Shown here in pieces: positions 39,925 to 49,277 of a stretch of 64,000 nucleotides of DNA (the stretch's first letter is position 1; every line of letters begins with the position of its first letter). This DNA is from Actinomadura sp. NAK00032 (GTDB lineage Bacteria > Actinomycetota > Actinomycetes > Streptosporangiales > Streptosporangiaceae): contig NZ_CP054932.1 in NCBI RefSeq assembly GCF_013364275.1, positions 1,302,001-1,366,000 of the forward strand, in the 5' to 3' direction. Position numbers and translations under genes: made by a program. The notes under the pieces were generated by a model. It saw nothing but the letters and a program-made list of their open reading frames with translations. It was not told the origin of the DNA and ran no database searches.

Positions 39925-40686
39925 ATGACCCGGATGCCGGTGCTCTACCTGAGCCATGGCGCGCCGCCGCTGGCGGACGACGCCCGGTGGACCGGCCAGC
40001 TCGCCCGCTGGTCGGCGGACCTGCCGAAGCCCGCGGCGATCCTCATGGTGTCGGCGCACTGGGAGGCCGCGCCGCTCAGCATCGGCGCCACGCGGCAGGT
40101 GCCGCTGGTGTACGACTTCTGGGGGTTCCCCGAGCGCTACTACCGCGTCCGCTACGACGCGCCCGGCGCTCCCGAACTGGCCGCCGAGGTGCGCAAGCTG
40201 ATCCCCGGCGTCCGGCAGGACGAGGAGCGGGGCCTGGACCACGGCGCCTACGTCCCGCTCGTGGAGATGTACCCGGACGCCGACGTCCCCGTGCTGCAGA
40301 TGTCGATGCCGACGCTGGAGCCGGAGCGGCTCTTCGAGGTGGGGCGGAGCCTCGCGCCGCTGCGCGAGCGGGGCGTGCTGATCGTCGGGAGCGGGTTCAC
40401 CACGCACAACCTGCGGGAGCTGCGCCCGGACCCGGACGCCCCGCCGCCCGCCTGGTCGGCGGAGTTCGACGAGTGGACGGACCGCGCGGTGCGGGGCGGC
40501 GACGTCGACGCCCTGCTCGACTTCCGCGCGAAGGCGCCCGCGGCGCGCATCGCCCACCCCCGGACCGAGCATTTCGCGCCGCTGTTCATGGCGCTGGGAG
40601 CGGACGCGGACCAGGCGTCGAGGCGCCGGTCCGTGATCGACGGCTACTGGCTCGGGCTGGCGAAGCGCTCGTTCCAGTTCGGGTGA
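39925..40686 (+). CDS. LigB-type extradiol ring-cleavage dioxygenase (4,5-DOPA dioxygenase family)
   Basis: The product is 253 aa. The conserved metal ligands and surrounding sequence are MPVLYLSHGAPPLA (His near 12), LMVSAHWEAAP (His near 48), LDHGAYVPLVEMYPDADVPVLQMS (His near 111) and the C-terminal HFAPLFMALGA. This is the DODA/YgiD subfamily, which cleaves catechol-type rings. ATG 39925 is close behind AAAAGGGGGA. The divergent MarR suggests induction by an aromatic compound. Confidence 0.93.
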   Translation: MTRMPVLYLSHGAPPLADDARWTGQLARWSADLPKPAAILMVSAHWEAAPLSIGATRQVPLVYDFWGFPERYYRVRYDAPGAPELAAEVRKLIPGVRQDEERGLDHGAYVPLVEMYPDADVPVLQMSMPTLEPERLFEVGRSLAPLRERGVLIVGSGFTTHNLRELRPDPDAPPPAWSAEFDEWTDRAVRGGDVDALLDFRAKAPAARIAHPRTEHFAPLFMALGADADQASRRRSVIDGYWLGLAKRSFQFG

Positions 40687-40705
40687 ATTGTCACGTTCCG
40701 CCCGA

Positions 40706-41566
40706 TTAGCCGGTCGGTCCGTCGGTCGCGGTCTCCATCTGGGTGAAACCGGTGCGCCACGAGGTCACCTGCGGCTTCCAGCCGAGGCCCAGCGCCTTGG
40801 CGTTGGACACCGGGCGGCCGGTCGTCGCGGCGTGCTTGCCGGCGCTGCCCGGGTGGGGAGCGCCGATCGCCGCGCTGTAGACGGGCAGCCAGTCGGCCGT
40901 GGTGGCGGGCTCGTCGTCCACGATGTTGACGGCGCCGGCCGGCCAGTCGAGCGCGGCGAGCGCCGCCGAGGCCGCGTCGTCGGCGTGCACGAAGGACGTC
41001 CACGAGGGCGCCAGCCGCAGCGTGCCCGCGCGGGCCCGCTCGGCGATCGCGCCGTCGGGGGCGTACCAGGTGCCGGGGCCGTAGAGCGCGCCGTACCGCA
41101 GCACGACGCCGCGCGGCATCTCGCCGACCGCGTCCTCCAGCGCCGCGACGCCCTCGTACGGGGGCAGCGTCGAGTCGAGCGGGTCGCTCTCGGCGGCCGC
41201 CGCGCCGCCCGGGACGTACAGCCAGGCGATGCTCTGCGCGACCATCGTCTCGACGCCCGCGGCCTTCGCCGCGTCCACCAGGTTGCGGGTGCCGGCGATG
41301 CGCAGCCGCGAGTTGGCGCCGAAGTCCTCCTCGCTGAGGTCGGTGAGCTGGTGGATCACGGCGTCCGGGCGCTCGGCCGCGACGGCGTCGCGGACCGCCG
41401 GGCCGTCGAGCACGTCCACGACGACGGGCGCGGCGCCGAGATCGCGCAGCAGCGCGGCGCGGTCGGACCGGCGCGTCGTCCCTGCGACCTCGTGGCCCGC
41501 CTGGACGAGCAGCGGGATCAGCCGGCGACCGACGACTCCGGTCGCTCCGGCGAGGAGAATCTTCAA
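40706..41566 (-). CDS. NAD(P)-dependent epimerase/dehydratase (extended SDR)
   Basis: The product is 286 aa. The Rossmann motif LLAGATGVVGRRLIPLL is at the N-terminus, followed by TTRRSDRAALLRDLGAAPVVVDVLD and an active-site region near VLRYGALYGPG. TTG 41566 is chosen because GGAGGT lies 7 bases upstream. The open frame extends further but without homology. The gene is convergent with the dioxygenase, with a 19-bp gap. The substrate is unknown. Confidence 0.88.
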   Translation of the reverse strand: MKILLAGATGVVGRRLIPLLVQAGHEVAGTTRRSDRAALLRDLGAAPVVVDVLDGPAVRDAVAAERPDAVIHQLTDLSEEDFGANSRLRIAGTRNLVDAAKAAGVETMVAQSIAWLYVPGGAAAAESDPLDSTLPPYEGVAALEDAVGEMPRGVVLRYGALYGPGTWYAPDGAIAERARAGTLRLAPSWTSFVHADDAASAALAALDWPAGAVNIVDDEPATTADWLPVYSAAIGAPHPGSAGKHAATTGRPVSNAKALGLGWKPQVTSWRTGFTQMETATDGPTG

Positions 41567-41814
41567 GGGGGTACCTCCGCGACTGTCACGCCTTTGTGAG
41601 ATCGTCTTTTGTAGGATCGTCCAGTGCACTCGCCCGGCGTTCGGCATGGTAGCCCCCCTGCGTCCGGTCGGACGACGTCGGACGAGCCGCACCGCCCCCG
41701 GGGTCCCGTCCGCCAATGAGCGTACCGCCGGGAACCGCCCGAACGCGTTTCGCATCCGGCGCGGACGAGAATTCCCGTCTTCGAGGACGGAACCGGCGGC
41801 GGAGGAGGGCGCAC

Positions 41815-42327
41815 ATGGAGATCACTCTCGTGCGGGGCGACATCACCGAGCAGGACGTCGACGCGGTCGTGAACGCGGCCAACTCGTCGCTGCTCGGAGG
41901 CGGCGGCGTGGACGGCGCGATCCACCGCCGGGGTGGGCGGGAGATCCTCGACGCGTGCCGTGACCTGCGCGCCTCGCATTACGGCGGCGGGCTGCCGACC
42001 GGTCGGGCGGTCGCGACCACGGCCGGGCGGCTGCCCGCCCGCTGGGTGATCCACACGGTCGGGCCGGTGTACTCCGCGTCCGACGACCGCTCCGGCCTGC
42101 TGGCCTCCTGCTACCGCGAGTCCCTCCGCGTCGCCGACGAGCTGGGCGCCGCCTCGGTCGCCTTCCCGGCCGTGTCGGCGGGCATCTTCGGCTGGCCGCT
42201 GGACGATGCCGCCCGGATCGCGGTCGGCACCGTCCGCTCCACTCCCACTCAGGTCGCCGACGTCCGGTTCGTCCTCTTCAGCGCGGACGTCTACGCCGCC
42301 TTCGAGCACGCTCTGGAATCGTCCTAA
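41815..42327 (+). CDS. Macrodomain protein, O-acetyl-ADP-ribose deacetylase type
   Basis: The product is 170 aa. Signatures are VRGDITEQDVDAVVNAANSSLLGGGGVDGAIHRRGG (about 6-41) and the C-terminal AVSAGIFGWPLDDAARIA loop. This is the MacroD/YmdB-like class that hydrolyses O-acetyl-ADP-ribose or removes ADP-ribose from proteins. ATG 41815 has GGAGGAGGGC upstream. It is divergent from the epimerase across a 248-bp gap. No ADP-ribosyltransferase is adjacent. Confidence 0.93.
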   Translation: MEITLVRGDITEQDVDAVVNAANSSLLGGGGVDGAIHRRGGREILDACRDLRASHYGGGLPTGRAVATTAGRLPARWVIHTVGPVYSASDDRSGLLASCYRESLRVADELGAASVAFPAVSAGIFGWPLDDAARIAVGTVRSTPTQVADVRFVLFSADVYAAFEHALESS

Positions 42328-42334
42328 CCCGGGT

Positions 42335-42802
42335 TCAGTCCTCCTTCTTGCGGGGCGGCACCACGAGGACGGGCCGGTGCGCGTGATGCAGCACGCGGGT
42401 CGACACGCTGCCCAAGATGACGGAACGGGCGCCCGCCAGGCCGCGCGAACCCGTGACGATCAACGACGCGTCCAGTTCGTCCGCGACGTCCACGATGGCG
42501 GCCCACACGGGTCCGCCGCCGCGCTCCGCACGCGTCGTCACCTCGGTCAGCCCGGCGGCGAGGGCGAGGTCGGCGCCCGCCCGCGCGAGCTGCTCGGCCT
42601 GCTTCTCCTCCTCCCAGGTGTCGCCGTCCTGCGGCCCGGCGGGGATCGGTGCCACGGCGGCGATCGGCGCCCAGGTGATCTGGGTCAGCAGCGGCTCCCA
42701 CACCGTCATGATCACGGTCGGCTCGCCCTTCAGATGGCGTGCGGCGAACTCGATGGCGGTACGCGAGTCGTCAGAACCGTCGAATGCAATGAGAACTGTC
42801 AT
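42335..42802 (-). CDS. Universal stress protein (UspA family)
   Basis: The product is 155 aa with a single Usp domain. MTVLIAFDGSDDSRTAIEFAARHL is the opening strand. The ATP-binding loop VTGSRGLAGARSVILGSVSTRVLHHAHRPVLVV follows the G-2x-G-9x-G-S/T pattern, so it is the nucleotide-binding type. It converges on the macrodomain gene with 7 bp between the stops. Confidence 0.93.
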   Translation of the reverse strand: MTVLIAFDGSDDSRTAIEFAARHLKGEPTVIMTVWEPLLTQITWAPIAAVAPIPAGPQDGDTWEEEKQAEQLARAGADLALAAGLTEVTTRAERGGGPVWAAIVDVADELDASLIVTGSRGLAGARSVILGSVSTRVLHHAHRPVLVVPPRKKED

Positions 42803-42865
42803 GAGGAGGACATTTCCAAGATCAGACCCGGTGGAACCCGAACGGCTCGCACAGTGGCCGATCTC

Positions 42866-43654
42866 TCAGCCGGCCTGCGGCGCGCGGCCGGTGCCGGGCG
42901 GCCCGGCGAACGCCTGGGCGATGTCCAGCCAGCGGTCGGCGTCCGGCCCGGTGGCGGTGAGGGCGAGATCGGCGCGGTGCCGGCGCTGCGCGACGGCGTG
43001 GCAGAAGTCGAGCGCGGGGCCGGTGACGGACTGGCGCGCGTCCGCCGGCCCCCACGTCCACTCCTCGCCGCCGGGGCCCGCCAGGACGACGCGGAACTCC
43101 TCGGCCGGCGGCTCCAGCCCGCGGTTGCGGTACGCGAAGTCGCGGGTCCGGACGCCGATGTGCGCGACGTGCCGGAGCCGGTGCGTCGGCTCGCGTCGGA
43201 CCCCGAGCGCGTCGGCGACGTCCTCGCCGTGCGCCCACGTCTCCATCAGCCGCGCGGTCGCCAGCGTCGCGGCGCCCATCGGCGGGCCGAACCAGGGCAG
43301 CCGCGTACCGGGCGGGACGGCGGCGAGGGCGGCCACCATGCCGCGGCGCCCGTCGCGCCAGCGCGCGAGGAGCGCCGCCGGGTCCTCCTTCGCGCCCTCC
43401 CGCGCGCCCGTCTCGACATAGCCTTCGGGGTCGGCGAGGGCCGCCTCGACGAGCTCGGCGAACGCGCCGGCGTCGGTGGCCGCGACCACGGCCTGGTCGT
43501 CGGTCCAGGCGAGATGGGCGATCTGGTGCGCGATCGTCCAGCCCTCGGCGGGGGTCGGGTCCGCCCAGCGGGCGGCGGGCAGCGGCGCGACGAGGGCGTC
43601 GACGGAGTCGCCCTCGGCGGCGAGGTCGGCGAGCAGAGAGTGCAGATCTGGCAT
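42866..43654 (-). CDS. TIGR03084-type DinB/maleylpyruvate-isomerase-like metal-binding protein
   Basis: The product is 262 aa. The N-terminal DinB-like four-helix bundle contains [28 protein letters not shown], with a histidine at the usual metal-ligand place. [18 protein letters not shown] provides the second histidine. A C-terminal SCP2-like segment follows. The pattern fits the TIGR03084 actinobacterial family, related to mycothiol-dependent maleylpyruvate isomerase, but the reaction is unknown. The stress-protein gene lies 63 bp downstream on the same strand. Confidence 0.85.
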   Translation of the reverse strand: MPDLHSLLADLAAEGDSVDALVAPLPAARWADPTPAEGWTIAHQIAHLAWTDDQAVVAATDAGAFAELVEAALADPEGYVETGAREGAKEDPAALLARWRDGRRGMVAALAAVPPGTRLPWFGPPMGAATLATARLMETWAHGEDVADALGVRREPTHRLRHVAHIGVRTRDFAYRNRGLEPPAEEFRVVLAGPGGEEWTWGPADARQSVTGPALDFCHAVAQRRHRADLALTATGPDADRWLDIAQAFAGPPGTGRAPQAG

Positions 43655-43732
43655 TCCGCCAGGATCGTCGGTCGCGCCGCCCCGGTACAGATCGGGCCCT
43701 ACAAAACCGAACGTGGTTCTTTAGCCGGGCAG

Positions 43733-45340
43733 TCAGTCGAGGAGGGCGCGGGCGGCGGCGTAGTCGGCCTTGCCGTTCGGCAGGCGCAGGCCCGCGTCCG
43801 TCCGGACGAACGCCTTCGGGATCTTGTAGCGGGCCAGGTGGGCGGCGCAGCCCGCGCGCAGCTCCGCGTCGGACGGGCCCCCGGCGGGGCTGACCACCGC
43901 GACGATCTCGGTGCCCCAGTGCTCGCTCGGCCGGCCGACGACCAGCGCGTCCGCGACGCCCGGCAGCCCGCGCAGCACAGACTCGACCTCCTCCGCGAAC
44001 ACCTTCTCCCCGCCGGTGTTGATCGTGGTGGCCTCGCGGCCGTGGACCTCGACGGTGCCGTCCGCGAGCAGCCGCGCCCGGTCGCCCGCCACGACGAGGC
44101 GCTCGCCGTCCAGCGCCAGGAAGGTGCCCGCGGTCTTCGCCGGGTCGCCCAGGTAGCCGAGCGGGATCGCGTCGCCGCCCTTGGCCAGCCAGCCCAGCTC
44201 GTCCTCGCCGGGGGCGAGCCGCCGGGACCGGTCGGCGGACAGCACCGCCGTCCCGGGCGCCGCCGCGAACGTCCGCGCCGCCGAGCCGTTCCGGGTGACC
44301 TGGAACCCCGACTCCGACGAGCCGAGGACGTCCACGATCCGGGTCCGGGGGAGGAGCTCCAGCATCCGGGCCTTCACGCCGGGACTGATCGCGGCGGCCG
44401 AGTTCACGAACGTGCGGAGCGCGCCCAGGTCGTGCGGGCGCGCCTCCAGCGCCGCCGTGATCGGACGGGCGAACGCGTCCCCGACCAGCGGCATCCGGGT
44501 GACGCGCTCGCGCTCGGCGGTGGCCATCAGGTCGGCCGCGTCCAGGCCGTCCACCCGGTCGGGGAACACCACGCACCCGCCGCCGCACCAGGCGCCGAGC
44601 GCCGACCACGTGCCGGCCCCGTGCATCAGCGGCGGGCCGACCAGCACCCGCACGTCGCTGCGGACGGCCCGCGCGACGGCGTCCTCCAGATCGGTGACGG
44701 GGACGCCGTCGCGGCGCCGCAGGCCGAGCGGGCCGATCATCAGGTCGCCGATCCGCCACAGCACGCCCTTCGGCATGCCGGTCGTCCCGCCGGTGTAGAG
44801 GATGTGCAGGTCACCGGCCTCGGGGCGCACCGGCAGCGGGTCGGTCGACGCCTTGGCGAGGGCGTCCTCGTAGTCGAGCGCGCCGGGCAGCAGCGGGGCG
44901 CCGGACTCGTCCGCGACCTGGAGGAGCAGCGGGCGCTCGGCCAGCCGCTCGACGACCCGGCCGATGGCGTCCGCGAACCGCGCGTGGAAGAGCACGGCGG
45001 CCGGGCGGGCGTCGCCGAACAGGTGCGCCAGCTCGTCGTCCACGTACCGGTAGTTGACGTTGAACGGGGCGACCCGGGCCTTGTGCGCGCCGACCAGGCC
45101 CTCCAGGTACTCGGGGCCGTTGTGCAGGTAGAGCGCGAGATGGTCGTGCGGCGACTCCCACGGCTCGGCCGCCGTGCCGCGCAGGCCGAGGCCGTGCCCG
45201 TGCAGGACGTTCGCCAGCCGCCGGGTGCGGTCGGCCGTCTCGCGCCAGGTCGTCCGGCGGTCGCGCCACACCAGGCACTCGCGGTCGGGGATCGCGGCGG
45301 CGATGGCCTCGTGCAGTGTCGCCAGGTCGAGCATCGGCAC
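43733..45340 (-). CDS. Acyl-CoA synthetase (FadD-like, AMP-forming)
   Basis: The product is 535 aa. The AMP-binding P-loop is LHILYTGGTTGMPKGVLWR (about 182-200). Later motifs are LGSSESGFQ, the GDRARLLADGTVEVHGREATTINTGGEKVFAEEVE stretch (A8), and the C-terminal lysine in GKADYAAAR. It activates a fatty or other carboxylic acid with ATP and CoA. ATG 45340 or 45334 (MLDLATLHE) could be the start. It sits 78 bp upstream of the TIGR03084 gene on the same strand. Confidence 0.93.
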   Translation of the reverse strand: MPMLDLATLHEAIAAAIPDRECLVWRDRRTTWRETADRTRRLANVLHGHGLGLRGTAAEPWESPHDHLALYLHNGPEYLEGLVGAHKARVAPFNVNYRYVDDELAHLFGDARPAAVLFHARFADAIGRVVERLAERPLLLQVADESGAPLLPGALDYEDALAKASTDPLPVRPEAGDLHILYTGGTTGMPKGVLWRIGDLMIGPLGLRRRDGVPVTDLEDAVARAVRSDVRVLVGPPLMHGAGTWSALGAWCGGGCVVFPDRVDGLDAADLMATAERERVTRMPLVGDAFARPITAALEARPHDLGALRTFVNSAAAISPGVKARMLELLPRTRIVDVLGSSESGFQVTRNGSAARTFAAAPGTAVLSADRSRRLAPGEDELGWLAKGGDAIPLGYLGDPAKTAGTFLALDGERLVVAGDRARLLADGTVEVHGREATTINTGGEKVFAEEVESVLRGLPGVADALVVGRPSEHWGTEIVAVVSPAGGPSDAELRAGCAAHLARYKIPKAFVRTDAGLRLPNGKADYAAARALLD

Positions 45341-45469
45341 TCCTCGGGGGGGACGGCGTCGGCAGCACCGTAACCGATAACTTACCGAACCTCATTCGGT
45401 GGACGTTGCGGGCGGTTCGCGGCGTCTTCGGCGTACAGGGCATAGGCCGCGAGAAGGAACAATTGCCAA

Positions 45470-46498
45470 GTGCCCCCAGCCCGCCGGCCGCGAGGAGAGG
45501 TGACTCGCGGCACCACCGCCCCCAACCGGCTCCGCCGCGTCGACCGCTGGATCGCCGCCACCCAGACCGGCCCCCTCCACGCCGACCCGCGCCCGCTGGC
45601 CGTCGATCTCGGCTACGGCGCCTCGCCGGTCACCACGTTCGAGATCTACGCCCGGCTGCGCGCCGTCGCACCGCGCCTGGAGGTCGTCGGCATCGAGATA
45701 GAGCCGGACCGCGTCGCCGCCGGCCGCACCCTCCTCGCCGCCCTCCGCGAACCCCCCGAACCCCCGGACCCGCCCCCGCCGCAGCCCTCCGGCAGCGGCA
45801 AAGGAGCCGAAGCCCCCAAAGGAGCCGTTGCCCTCAAAGGGGCCGTTGCCCTCAAAGGGGCCGGTGCCCTCAAAGGGGCCGGTGCCCTCAAAGGGGCCGG
45901 TGCCCTCAAAGGGGCCGGTGCCTTCAAAGGAGGGGCGGGGGTGAACCGTGCCGGGGCGGCGTTCGACGGGCTGTCGTTTCGGCGCGGGGGGTTCGAGTTG
46001 CCGGTGCCGCGGCCGCCTGCGCTGGTCAGAGCGTTCAACGTGCTGCGGCAGTACGACGAGACGGCCGCGTGGCGCGCATGGGACGATCTGCGCGCGCGCC
46101 TGGCGCCCTCGGGCGTCCTCGTGGAGGGGACGTGCGACGAGATCGGGCGCCGCGCGGTCTGGGTCACCCTCACCGCGGACGGGCCCCAGACCATCACGTT
46201 CGCCGCGCATCTGGGCTCGCTGGAACGTCCGTCCGTGCTGGCCGAGCGGCTGCCGAAGACGCTGATCCACCGGAACGTGCCGGGCGAGCCCGTCCACGCG
46301 CTGCTGGCGGACTTCGACCGCTGCTGGGCGACGGCCGCGCCGCACTCGGCGTTCGGCCCCCGCGCGCGCTGGGTCGAGGCGGTGTCGCTCCTGGCGCGGA
46401 CCCACCCCGTCTTCACGCATCTGCCGTACGGCGGACGGCACCGGTGGCGCCTCGGCGAGGTCACCCTCCCCTGGACGGCGGTCGCCCCGCGAGGCTGA
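45470..46498 (+). CDS. Class I SAM-dependent methyltransferase with internal 18-bp minisatellite
   Basis: The product is 342 aa. PLAVDLGYGASPVTTFEIYARL is motif I, and VVGIEIEPDRVAAGR follows. The conserved C-terminal half includes LVRAFNVLRQYDETAAWRAWDDLRARLAPSGVLVEGTCDEIGRRAVWV and LPKTLIHRNVPGEPVHALL. Residues about 108-155 are a repeat tract of (G/A)-x-L-K-G-A units, which falls between the motif-I half and FDGLSFRRGGFELPVP. The array keeps frame because its period is 18 bp. GTG 45470 or GTG 45500 may be the start. The substrate is unknown. Confidence 0.82.
   Translation: MPPARRPRGEVTRGTTAPNRLRRVDRWIAATQTGPLHADPRPLAVDLGYGASPVTTFEIYARLRAVAPRLEVVGIEIEPDRVAAGRTLLAALREPPEPPDPPPPQPSGSGKGAEAPKGAVALKGAVALKGAGALKGAGALKGAGALKGAGAFKGGAGVNRAGAAFDGLSFRRGGFELPVPRPPALVRAFNVLRQYDETAAWRAWDDLRARLAPSGVLVEGTCDEIGRRAVWVTLTADGPQTITFAAHLGSLERPSVLAERLPKTLIHRNVPGEPVHALLADFDRCWATAAPHSAFGPRARWVEAVSLLARTHPVFTHLPYGGRHRWRLGEVTLPWTAVAPRG
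45791..45934 (+). repeat. 18-bp minisatellite within a methyltransferase gene, eight units
   Basis: The consensus is GGTGCCCTCAAAGGGGCC. Units run at 18-bp steps from 45791. The three central units (45863-45916) are identical, the two before them differ at one base, and the outer ones are more divergent. The array encodes repeated GALKGA. The copy-number gradient is typical of slippage or unequal exchange. Confidence 0.93.
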
Positions 46499-46533
46499 GC
46501 CCGCCGACGCTGAGCCCGCTGACGCTGAGCCCG

Positions 46534-47292
46534 CTACTCGCGGTGCAGCTTGTAGGGGGCGGCCTGCACGCGGGGCTGCACGTCGATGCGGTCGATGTTG
46601 ACGTGCGCCGGGCGGGTGACGGCCCAGGCCACGCAGTCGGCGACGTCCTCGGCGACGAGCGGCTCCGGGACGCCCTCGTACGGCTTGGCGGCCCGCTCGG
46701 CGTCCCCGCGGAACCGGACCAGGGAGAACTCCTCCGTCTTCACCAGCCCCGGCGCGATCTCGGTGATGCGCACCGGCTCGGCGACCAGCTCCAGCCGCAG
46801 CACGTCGTTGACCGCGTAGGCGGCGTGCTTGGCCGCGTTGTACCCGCCGCCGCCCTCGTACGGGACGTGCGCGGCGAGCGAGGTGATGTTCACCACGTGC
46901 CCGGCGCCGCTCTCGACCAGCTTCGGCAGGACCGCCTTGGTCACCCGGACCAGGCCCAGCACGTTGGTGTCGTACATCGTCTGCCAGTCGGCGAGGTCGG
47001 CGGCCGCGACGCTCTCCAGGCCGACGGCGCCGCCCGCGTTGTTGACCAGCACGTGGCAGGTGTCGACCGCCGCCGCGAGCGCGTCCACCGACTCCTGCGA
47101 CGTGACGTCCAGGGTGAGCGGGACGATCTTCGCGGCGCCCGGCACGGTCTCGGCGATCTCCTTGGCGAGGGCGTCGAGGCGGTCGCGGCGCCGCGCCGCG
47201 AGCACCACGTTGAACCCCTCCGCCGCCAGGCGCCGCGCCGTGGCGGCCCCGATCCCGCTGCTTGCTCCGGTCACTATCGCGGTCTTACGCAT
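46534..47292 (-). CDS. Short-chain dehydrogenase/reductase (YdfG-like)
   Basis: The product is 252 aa. The cofactor motif is TGASSGIGAATARRLAAEG at the N-terminus. NNAGGAVG is at about 87-94, and the catalytic motif lies in NITSLAAHVPYEGGGGYNAAKHAAYAVND. The family resembles NADP-dependent 3-hydroxy acid or serine dehydrogenases. ATG 47292 (MRKTAIVTG) is chosen over the longer frame because the SDR fold begins there. Three GCTGAGCCCGC-like repeats lie between it and the preceding convergent gene (about 46493-46530). Confidence 0.92.
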   Translation of the reverse strand: MRKTAIVTGASSGIGAATARRLAAEGFNVVLAARRRDRLDALAKEIAETVPGAAKIVPLTLDVTSQESVDALAAAVDTCHVLVNNAGGAVGLESVAAADLADWQTMYDTNVLGLVRVTKAVLPKLVESGAGHVVNITSLAAHVPYEGGGGYNAAKHAAYAVNDVLRLELVAEPVRITEIAPGLVKTEEFSLVRFRGDAERAAKPYEGVPEPLVAEDVADCVAWAVTRPAHVNIDRIDVQPRVQAAPYKLHRE

Positions 47293-47441
47293 GCGACCAG
47301 GGTCCCAGAAGCGGTGCGCGGCACCACCGGTGGACCGGGTGCCGGTGAGACCGGTCACTGTGGCGAGAAGTCACGAATGTCCCCCTTCTCGTGGGAACAC
47401 CAAACCGGGTCGATAGGTTGCACTACCGGAGGTGATGTTCA

Positions 47442-48761
47442 GTGTCGCGTCGTGTCAACCGGGTTGCGACGGTCAGTGTTCATACTTCCCCCCTTGACCA
47501 ACCTGGTACCGGCGACGCGGGCGGCATGAACGTCTACATCGTCGAGGTGGCCAAGAGGCTGGCCGCGAGGGGCGTGGAAGTCGACATCTTCACCCGCGCG
47601 ACGTCGCGGGCCCTGCCCCCGGTGGTCGAGCTCGCGCCGGGCGTGCTCGTCCGCAACGTCGTCGCCGGGCCGTTCGAGGAGCTGGACAAGACCGAGCTTC
47701 CCCGGCACCTGTGCGGGTTCACGTCCGGGGTGCTGCGCGTCGAGGCGGCCCACGACCCCGGCTACTACGACCTCCTGCACACGCACTACTGGCTGTCCGG
47801 GCAGGCCGGGTGGGCGGTCAAGCAGCGGTGGGGCGTCCCGCTCGTCCACTCCATGCACACGATGGCGAAGGTCAAGAACGCCGCCCTCGCCGACGACGAC
47901 AAGCCCGAGCCCGCCGAGCGCGTGCTCGGTGAGGAGCAGGTCGCGGCGTCCTCCGACCAGCTCGTCGCCAACACCGGCAAGGAGGCCCGCGAACTCGTGG
48001 ACCTCTACGGCGCCGACCCCTCGCGGGTCGCGACCGTCAGCCCCGGCGTCGACCTGTCGATGTTCCGCCCCGAGTCGCCGATCCTCGCCCGCAGCACCGG
48101 CCTCCTCCCGCACCGCACCGGCCCGGCCCGCCGCCGGCTCGGACTGCCGCGCGACGCGTACGTGCTGCTGTTCGTCGGCCGGATCCAGCCGCTCAAGGCG
48201 CCGGACGTCCTGCTGCGCGCCGTCGCCCGCATGCTCGCCGACGACCCGGCGCTGCGCGCCAAGCTCGTCGTCGCCGTCGTCGGCGGCCCGTCCGGTTCCG
48301 GCCGCTGCCGCCCCGAGGGGCTCCAGTCGCTCGCCGCCCAGCTGGGCATCACCGACGTCATGCGCTTCGAGCCGCCGTCCCCGCAGCACGAGCTGGCCGA
48401 CTGGTACCGGGCCGCGGACGTCACCGTCGTCCCGTCCCACAGCGAGTCGTTCGGGCTCGTCGCCGTCGAGTCGCAGGCGTGCGGGACGCCCGTCGTCGCG
48501 TCCCGCGTCGGCGGCCTCTGCACGGCCGTCGCGGACGGGGAGTCCGGCGTGCTGATCTCCGGGCACGACCCCGCCGACTACGCCGCCGTCCTGCGCCGGC
48601 TGCACGCCGAACCCGGCCTGCACGCGCGCCTCGCCCGCGGCGCCGTCCGACATGCGGACGGCTTCGGCTGGGACGCCACCGTCGACCGCCTCCTCGACGT
48701 GTATACCGGTGCCATGTCGATCCCCGCCGTCAGTGTCGTCCCCGCAGAGGTCACCGCATGA
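47442..48761 (+). CDS. mshA: D-inositol-3-phosphate glycosyltransferase MshA
   Basis: The product is 439 aa, a GT4 GT-B glycosyltransferase that starts mycothiol synthesis by transferring GlcNAc from UDP-GlcNAc to 1-L-myo-inositol-1-phosphate. Family marks are [34 protein letters not shown] at the N-terminus, [41 protein letters not shown], and the EX7E-type [29 protein letters not shown] 47442 follows GGAGGTGA. The next gene overlaps its stop by 4 bases. The mshA-ybjN-gpmA order is conserved in actinobacteria. Confidence 0.96.
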   Translation: MSRRVNRVATVSVHTSPLDQPGTGDAGGMNVYIVEVAKRLAARGVEVDIFTRATSRALPPVVELAPGVLVRNVVAGPFEELDKTELPRHLCGFTSGVLRVEAAHDPGYYDLLHTHYWLSGQAGWAVKQRWGVPLVHSMHTMAKVKNAALADDDKPEPAERVLGEEQVAASSDQLVANTGKEARELVDLYGADPSRVATVSPGVDLSMFRPESPILARSTGLLPHRTGPARRRLGLPRDAYVLLFVGRIQPLKAPDVLLRAVARMLADDPALRAKLVVAVVGGPSGSGRCRPEGLQSLAAQLGITDVMRFEPPSPQHELADWYRAADVTVVPSHSESFGLVAVESQACGTPVVASRVGGLCTAVADGESGVLISGHDPADYAAVLRRLHAEPGLHARLARGAVRHADGFGWDATVDRLLDVYTGAMSIPAVSVVPAEVTA

Positions 48762-49249
48762 GCCACGTCGAGACCATCAGAGAGACGCTTGAGGCGGCCG
48801 AGCTGGAGTTCGACGAGCCGCGCGAGAACGCGTTCTTCGTCAAGCTCCCCGGGCAGCACAAGCTCGCCACCATGACCTGGCTGCTCGTCGGCGACCACTC
48901 CCTGCACGTCGAGGCGTTCTTCTGCCGCCGCCCGGACGAGAACCACGCCGAGTTCTACCGGTTCCTGCTGGAGAAGAACGGCGGCATGTACGGGGTCGCG
49001 TTCGCCCTGGACGACGTCGGCGACGTGCACCTCGTCGGGAAGCTGCCCCTCGACTCGATCTCCGCGGACGAGATCGACCGCGTGCTCGGCTGCGTCCTCA
49101 CCTACTCCGACGAGAACTTCGACAAGGCCCTGGAGCACGGGTTCAAGTCGTCCATCCAGCGCGAATGGGACTGGCGGGTGAAGCGCGGCGAGAGCCTCGC
49201 CAACCTGCGGGCGTTCGCCTCCTTCGCGGACCCGGCCAACCGCGAGTGA
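48758..49249 (+). CDS. YbjN domain-containing protein (Rv0487-like)
   Basis: The product is 163 aa. The YbjN fold is typified by [66 protein letters not shown] and a C-terminal [13 protein letters not shown]-like end. YbjN proteins have a type III secretion chaperone-like fold, but the cellular role is unknown. ATG 48758 overlaps the mshA stop (ATGA), so the genes are coupled. Gene order matches Rv0486-Rv0487. Confidence 0.9.
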   Translation: MSHVETIRETLEAAELEFDEPRENAFFVKLPGQHKLATMTWLLVGDHSLHVEAFFCRRPDENHAEFYRFLLEKNGGMYGVAFALDDVGDVHLVGKLPLDSISADEIDRVLGCVLTYSDENFDKALEHGFKSSIQREWDWRVKRGESLANLRAFASFADPANRE

Positions 49250-49277
49250 CCTCCGGCGGGCCGATAGGCTCTGCTGC

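Noticed and set aside
42206-45373. 1055-aa plus-strand frame
   Set aside because: It is antisense to the Usp, TIGR03084 and acyl-CoA synthetase genes, with composition typical of a high-GC shadow frame.
45791-45934. Possible CRISPR or intein at the methyltransferase repeat
   Set aside because: There are no spacers, the frame is kept, and no splicing motifs are present; it is a simple minisatellite.
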